From the NCBI RefSeq assembly GCF_036075115.1, contig NZ_CP107958.1, positions 5,394,001 to 5,458,000 on the forward strand: 64,000 nt of DNA. The letters run 5' to 3'. The stretch is from Streptomyces sp. NBC_00377. Its GTDB lineage: Bacteria > Actinomycetota > Actinomycetes > Streptomycetales > Streptomycetaceae. Both the position numbers and the translations under genes were made by a program. Positions 60,035 to 64,000 of the stretch are shown in pieces. Every line of letters begins with the position of its first letter. Positions within the stretch are counted from its first letter, which is position 1. The notes beneath the pieces were generated by a model. That model worked only from the letters and a program-made list of their open reading frames with translations. It did no database searches and was not told the DNA's origin.

Positions 60035-61380
60035 CTCTTCCGGGAGATGAGCGGGGCGGCGACGGGGCGGTGGAGGCGGAGCTCTCGTCGCCGACCGCGG
60101 GTCCGGCCGGGCCCACCGGCTCCGCCCCGCGCAACGACCGCCCGCAGCCGGCAGCGGCTCGGTCGTCCTTCCAGGAGATGTGGCGTGAACTGGCGCCCAT
60201 CGGACGGCACTCCGAATCCCGCGGCTACCGCCGCTACGCCTGGACCGCCGCCGACACCGACTGCCGTGCCTGGTTCAGGCAGCAGGCCGAGACGCGGGGT
60301 CTGACCTACGAGGTCGACCGCAACGGCAACCAGTGGGCGTGGCTCGGGGACCCGGCGGCCGGGGACGCCGTCGTCACCGGCTCGCACCTCGACTCCGTGC
60401 CGGACGGCGGCGCCTTCGACGGGCCCCTGGGCGTGGTGTCCTCCTTCGCCGCCCTCGACGAACTCCGCGCGCGGGACGTCACGCTCACCAGGCCGCTCGC
60501 TCTCGTCAACTTCGGTGACGAGGAGGGCGCCCGCTTCGGGCTCGCCTGCGTCGGCTCCCGGCTCACCGCCGGCCGGCTCACCCTGGAACAGGCCCACCGC
60601 CTCACCGACGGCGACGGGATCACCCTCCCGCAGGCCATGGAGGCCGCCGGGCACGACCCCGACGCCATCGGTCCCGACCCGGAGCGGCTCGCCCGTGTCG
60701 GCGCCTTCGTCGAACTGCATGTGGAGCAGGGGCGTGCTCTCGACCTGAGCGGGGACCCGGTCGGCCTCGCCAGCGCCATCTGGCCGCACGGGCGCTGGCG
60801 GTTCGACTTCCGGGGTGAGGCCAACCACGCCGGCACCACCCGTCTCGTGGACCGGCGCGACCCGATGCTGCCGTACGCCGAGACCGTGCTGGCCGCCCGC
60901 CGCGAAGCCCGGCTCGCGGGCGCCGTGGCCACGTTCGGCAAGATCTCCGTCGAGCCGAACGGCGTCAACGCCATCCCTTCCCTGGTGCGCGGCTGGCTCG
61001 ACTCCCGCGCCGCCGACCAGGCCGCCCTCGACACGGTGGTCGGCGGGGTGGAGCGGGCCGCACGCGAGTACGCGCAGACCCACGGCATCGACCTGGACGT
61101 CGTCCGGGAGTCGTTCACGCCCGTCGTCGAGTTCGATCACGCCCTGCGCGACGAACTCGGCCGCATCCTCGGCAGCGACACGGACCTCAAGGTCCCCGTC
61201 CTCGGCACCGGCGCCGGACACGACGCCGGGATCCTGTCCGGGACCATCCCGACCGCCATGCTGTTCGTGCGCAACCCCACGGGCGTCTCGCACTCCCCCG
61301 CCGAGTTCGCCGGCGAGGACGACTGCGTGGCCGGGGTGCACGCCCTCGCCGACGTACTGGAAGGACTGGCCCGCAGGTGA
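60031..61380 (+). CDS. M20-family amidohydrolase (annotated type: allantoate amidohydrolase); candidate N-formylglutamate deformylase
   Basis: 449 residues from GTG 60031, overlapping hutU. Dinuclear-metal M20 peptidase family: GSHLDSVPDGGAFDGPLGVV (metal His and bridging Asp), VNFGDEEGARFGLACVGSRL (catalytic Glu pair), FVELHVEQGRALDLSG, WRFDFRGEANHAGTTRLVDR in the dimerisation domain, and SHSPAEFAGEDDCVAG with the last metal His. The family splits ureido- or acyl-amide bonds of small amino-acid derivatives (allantoate, N-carbamoyl-amino acids). The first 45 residues are an unconserved extension. Located between hutU and hutF, it could remove formyl groups from N-formylglutamate; inferred from context. 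Confidence 0.88.
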   Translation: MTLPGDERGGDGAVEAELSSPTAGPAGPTGSAPRNDRPQPAAARSSFQEMWRELAPIGRHSESRGYRRYAWTAADTDCRAWFRQQAETRGLTYEVDRNGNQWAWLGDPAAGDAVVTGSHLDSVPDGGAFDGPLGVVSSFAALDELRARDVTLTRPLALVNFGDEEGARFGLACVGSRLTAGRLTLEQAHRLTDGDGITLPQAMEAAGHDPDAIGPDPERLARVGAFVELHVEQGRALDLSGDPVGLASAIWPHGRWRFDFRGEANHAGTTRLVDRRDPMLPYAETVLAARREARLAGAVATFGKISVEPNGVNAIPSLVRGWLDSRAADQAALDTVVGGVERAAREYAQTHGIDLDVVRESFTPVVEFDHALRDELGRILGSDTDLKVPVLGTGAGHDAGILSGTIPTAMLFVRNPTGVSHSPAEFAGEDDCVAGVHALADVLEGLARR

Positions 61381-62726
61381 CACCCACGCAGCGGACACGG
61401 ACGTACTGGCTGGAACACGCCTGGCTCGACACGAACGTCGAGCCGGGCGTCGCCCTGGAGGTGACGGAGGGACGCATCAGCGCCGTCCGGACGGGCGTCG
61501 ACACCCCGCCGCCCGGCGCCGAGATCCTGCGTGGCCTCACCCTTCCCGGCCTGGCGAACGCCCACAGCCACGCCTTCCACCGGGCCCTGCGCGGCACCGT
61601 CCAGGTCGGCTCGGGCACCTTCTGGACCTGGCGCGAGGTCATGTACTCGGTCGCCGACCGGCTCACCCCGGACACCTATCACCAGCTGGCCCGCGCGGTG
61701 TACGCCGAGATGGCGCTGGCCGGCATCACGGCCGTCGGCGAGTTCCACTACCTGCACCACGCGCGGGGCGGCACCCCCTACGCCGACCCCAACGCCATGG
61801 GCGAGGCCCTCATCGAGGCCGCCGCCGAAGCCGGCATCCGCATCACCCTCCTCGACACCGCCTACCTCTCCGCCGGTTTCGGACAGCCGCCCACCGCCCA
61901 CCAGCTCCGCTTCTCCGACGGCGACGCGGACGCCTGGGCCGAACGCTGTTCACTTCTCAAGGAACGGGATCACGCGAGGATCGGGGCGGCCGTCCACTCC
62001 GTACGGGCCGTGCCCGCCGGGCAGTTGGCGACCGTGGCGAGCTGGGCCGAGGAGCGCCGGGCGCCGCTGCATGTGCACCTGTCCGAGCAGACCGCCGAGA
62101 ACGACGCCTGCCTCGCCGCCCACGGCCGCACGCCCACCCAGCTCCTCGCCGAGCACGGCGTCCTCGGGCCACGCACCACCGGCGTCCACAACACCCACCT
62201 CACCGACGAGGACATCACCCTCCTCGGCCGGTCAGGCACCGGCACCTGCATGTGCCCGACGACCGAACGGGACCTCGCCGACGGCATCGGCCCGGCCGTC
62301 GCCCTCCAGGCCGCGGGCTCACCGCTCTCCCTCGGCTCCGACAGCCACGCCGTCATCGACCTCCTCGAAGAGGCCCGCGCGATGGAGCTGAACGAGCGGC
62401 TGCGCACCCGCACCCGGGGTCACTGGACCGCGGCGGCCCTGCTGCGCGCCGCGTCCGCCGACGGCCACGCCGCCCTCGGCAACCCGGACGCGGGCACCCT
62501 GGAGACCGGCGCGGCGGCCGACTTCACGACCCTCGCGCTCGACTCGGTCAGGACGGCGGGCCCGGTGCCCAGACTGGGCGCCGAGACGGCCGTATTCGCG
62601 GCGACCGCGGCGGACGTACGGCATACGGTCGTCGCCGGGCGGCACGTCGTACGCGACGGGGCGCACACGCTCGTCCCCGATGTGCCGCAGGCCCTCGCGC
62701 GGGCCGTGGCGGCCCTGCACGCCTGA
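61377..62726 (+). CDS. hutF: Formimidoylglutamate deiminase
   Basis: 449 residues from GTG 61377, overlapping the previous stop by GTGA. Amidohydrolase-superfamily: metal-binding LANAHSHAFHRALRGTVQ, VGSGTFWTWREVMYS, the HutF-specific FHYLHHARGGTPYADPN, LHVHLSEQTAENDACLAAHG, HNTHLTDEDI and GSDSHAVIDLLEEARAMEL with the catalytic Asp. It deaminates N-formimino-L-glutamate to N-formyl-L-glutamate plus ammonia, marking the four-ammonia-saving branch of histidine breakdown that needs a later deformylase. Third gene of the hut operon. Confidence 0.94.
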   Translation: MTPTQRTRTYWLEHAWLDTNVEPGVALEVTEGRISAVRTGVDTPPPGAEILRGLTLPGLANAHSHAFHRALRGTVQVGSGTFWTWREVMYSVADRLTPDTYHQLARAVYAEMALAGITAVGEFHYLHHARGGTPYADPNAMGEALIEAAAEAGIRITLLDTAYLSAGFGQPPTAHQLRFSDGDADAWAERCSLLKERDHARIGAAVHSVRAVPAGQLATVASWAEERRAPLHVHLSEQTAENDACLAAHGRTPTQLLAEHGVLGPRTTGVHNTHLTDEDITLLGRSGTGTCMCPTTERDLADGIGPAVALQAAGSPLSLGSDSHAVIDLLEEARAMELNERLRTRTRGHWTAAALLRAASADGHAALGNPDAGTLETGAAADFTTLALDSVRTAGPVPRLGAETAVFAATAADVRHTVVAGRHVVRDGAHTLVPDVPQALARAVAALHA

Positions 62727-62785
62727 CCCGGGCGGCCGCCGCCACCGCCTCTTCCCCCGCCCCCGTCGACCACGAGGACACGACG

Positions 62786-64000
62786 ATGAGCAGCAGCACC
62801 GGTACGACCGGCACGAGCACCGTCATCACCGACATCGCCATGCTGGTCACCAACGATCCCTCCCTCGGATCCGGGTCCCCCCGCCCGAGCACCTTCGGGA
62901 GTGGGGGAGGCTCTCCCCTGGGCGTGATCCGGGACGCGGCCGTCGTCATCGAGGGCGACCGCGTCGTGTGGACCGGTGAATCAAGCAAAGCACCCGCCAC
63001 TGACAACCGGGTCGACGCCGGTGGCCGGGCGGTCCTCCCGGGCTTCGTCGACTCCCACTCCCACCTGGTCTTCGCGGGCGACCGCACCGAGGAGTTCAAC
63101 GCCCGCATGTCGGGCCGCGGTTACACGGCGGGCGGCATCCGCACCACGGTGGCGGCCACCCGGGCGGCCACCGACGGGGAACTGGAGGCGAACCTCACGC
63201 GTTTCCTCTCCGAGGCCCTCCGCCAGGGCACCACCACCTTGGAGACCAAGTCGGGCTACGGCCTGACGGTCGCCGACGAGGCCCGCGCCCTGCGCCTCGC
63301 CGCCGCCCACACCGACGAGGTCACCTACCTCGGCGCCCACATCGTCTCCCCCGACTTCGCCGACGACCCGGCCGCCTACGTGGCGCTGGTCACCGGCGAG
63401 ATGCTCGACGCCTGCGCGCCGCACGCCCGCTGGATCGACGTCTTCTGCGAGAAGGGCGCCTTCGACGGCGACCAGGCCCGCGCGATCCTCACCGCCGGCA
63501 AGGCGAAGGGACTGCACCCCCGCATCCACGCCAACCAGCTCTCCTACGGGCCCGGCGTGCAGCTGGCGGTCGAGCTGGACGCGGCCAGCGCCGACCACTG
63601 CACCCACCTCACGGACGCGGACGTCGACGCCCTCGCGAGCGGCGACACGGTCGCCACGCTGCTGCCCGGCGCCGAGTTCTCCACCCGCGCCGAGTGGCCG
63701 GACGCCCGCCGGCTGCTGGACGCGGGCGTCACGGTCGCCCTCTCCACGGACTGCAACCCCGGCTCGTCCTTCACCTCGTCCGTGCCGTTCTGTATCGCGC
63801 TCGCGGTACGGGACATGGGGATGACGCCGGACGAGGCGGTGTGGTCGGCGACCGCGGGCGGGGCTGCGGCCCTGCGCCGCACGGACGTCGGACGGGTGGC
63901 CCCCGGCGCGTACGCCGACCTGACCTTCCTGGACGCTCCGAGCCACGTCCACCTGGCCTACCGGCCCGGCGTACCGCTCGTCTCGCAGGTGTGGCGGCGC
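62786..64000 (+). CDS. hutI: Imidazolonepropionase (partial, cut by window end)
   Basis: 405 codons are visible from ATG 62786, close to the full family length. Metal site VDSHSHLVFAGDRTEEFNAR, then ETKSGYGLTVADEARALRLA, IHANQLSYGPGVQLAVELDA with the metal His, and STDCNPGSSFTSSVPFCIAL with the catalytic Asp. It opens the imidazolone ring to N-formiminoglutamate. An in-frame, Gly/Ser/Pro-rich insertion (GSGSPRPSTFGSGGGS) lies near residues 28-43, where relatives run directly from a short loop into PLGVIRDAA; the matching DNA is hairpin-forming. Last visible gene of the hut operon. Confidence 0.95.
   Translation, partial: MSSSTGTTGTSTVITDIAMLVTNDPSLGSGSPRPSTFGSGGGSPLGVIRDAAVVIEGDRVVWTGESSKAPATDNRVDAGGRAVLPGFVDSHSHLVFAGDRTEEFNARMSGRGYTAGGIRTTVAATRAATDGELEANLTRFLSEALRQGTTTLETKSGYGLTVADEARALRLAAAHTDEVTYLGAHIVSPDFADDPAAYVALVTGEMLDACAPHARWIDVFCEKGAFDGDQARAILTAGKAKGLHPRIHANQLSYGPGVQLAVELDAASADHCTHLTDADVDALASGDTVATLLPGAEFSTRAEWPDARRLLDAGVTVALSTDCNPGSSFTSSVPFCIALAVRDMGMTPDEAVWSATAGGAAALRRTDVGRVAPGAYADLTFLDAPSHVHLAYRPGVPLVSQVWRR
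62868..62920. repeat. Hairpin-forming insertion inside hutI
   Basis: GGTCCCCCCGCCCGAGCACC followed by a TTCGGGAGTGGGGGAGG stretch contains nested inverted repeats: CCCGA (62884-62888) with TCGGG (62895-62899), flanked by CCCCC and GGGGG runs. It resembles small GC-rich palindromic repeats dispersed in Streptomyces intergenic regions, here in frame within a gene. Confidence 0.6.

Overview
The window looks like a chromosomal segment of a Streptomyces species. Codons are strongly G/C-ending, GTG starts are frequent, and the gene order (mfd ... mazG, a P450, two rpf genes, eno, divIC, a DUF501 gene, ppx, ndh, cfa, an ABC exporter, bldA ... cystathionine beta-synthase, hutU) matches the region around enolase in S. 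coelicolor as I remember it. No alignment was run, so ortholog names rest on recognised motifs and context.

Layout. 1-3500: the end of mfd, a divergent TetR regulator / SCO6745-type pair, a small MT0933-type antitoxin-like protein and a secreted HNH lipoprotein. 3819-16560: a polymorphic-toxin locus. It has an 11.1 kb gene for a 3709-residue secreted RHS/YD-repeat protein with three LamG-like domains, a histidine-rich stalk, a HINT autoprocessing domain and a C-terminal deaminase-like toxin. A candidate immunity gene follows directly, then a decayed stretch with fragments of other small genes. 16800-21200: lipoproteins, small membrane proteins, a secreted DUF1906 protein and a SurA-like lipoprotein. 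21300-26250: mazG, a cytochrome P450, and two resuscitation-promoting factor genes, the second behind a ydaO-type (c-di-AMP) riboswitch. 26600-32000: eno, divIC, DUF501, ppx and a type II NADH dehydrogenase gene with two Rex-like operators upstream. 32189-37047: a cyclopropane-synthase-like methyltransferase and a MacB/LolCDE-like ABC system. 37462-37545: bldA, the tRNA-Leu(UAA) that reads the rare UUA codon. 37700-48200: pobA, a Bax-inhibitor-1 protein, small hypotheticals, a thiolase, an SGNH hydrolase, cystathionine beta-synthase, an XRE regulator and an SDR. 48200-52090: an OpuC-type osmoprotectant ABC transporter. 52230-54680: an aromatic ammonia-lyase homologue with an altered MIO triad, coupled to an RpiR regulator. 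55449-57783: an operon of three roadblock/LC7 proteins and a DUF4388-like protein. 58370-64000: the histidine-utilisation operon hutU, an M20 amidohydrolase, hutF and hutI (cut by the window end).

How the parts fit. The hut operon converts urocanate to imidazolonepropionate (HutU), then formiminoglutamate (HutI), then N-formylglutamate (HutF). The M20 enzyme encoded between hutU and hutF is a natural candidate for the remaining deformylase step. The RHS protein, its HINT domain and the following small gene form a toxin-processing-immunity module, and this is the most novel material here. I saw no CRISPR array, insertion sequence, rRNA or replication origin. A by-eye scan found no in-frame TTA codon in the genes listed, so none of them appears to be a direct bldA target.
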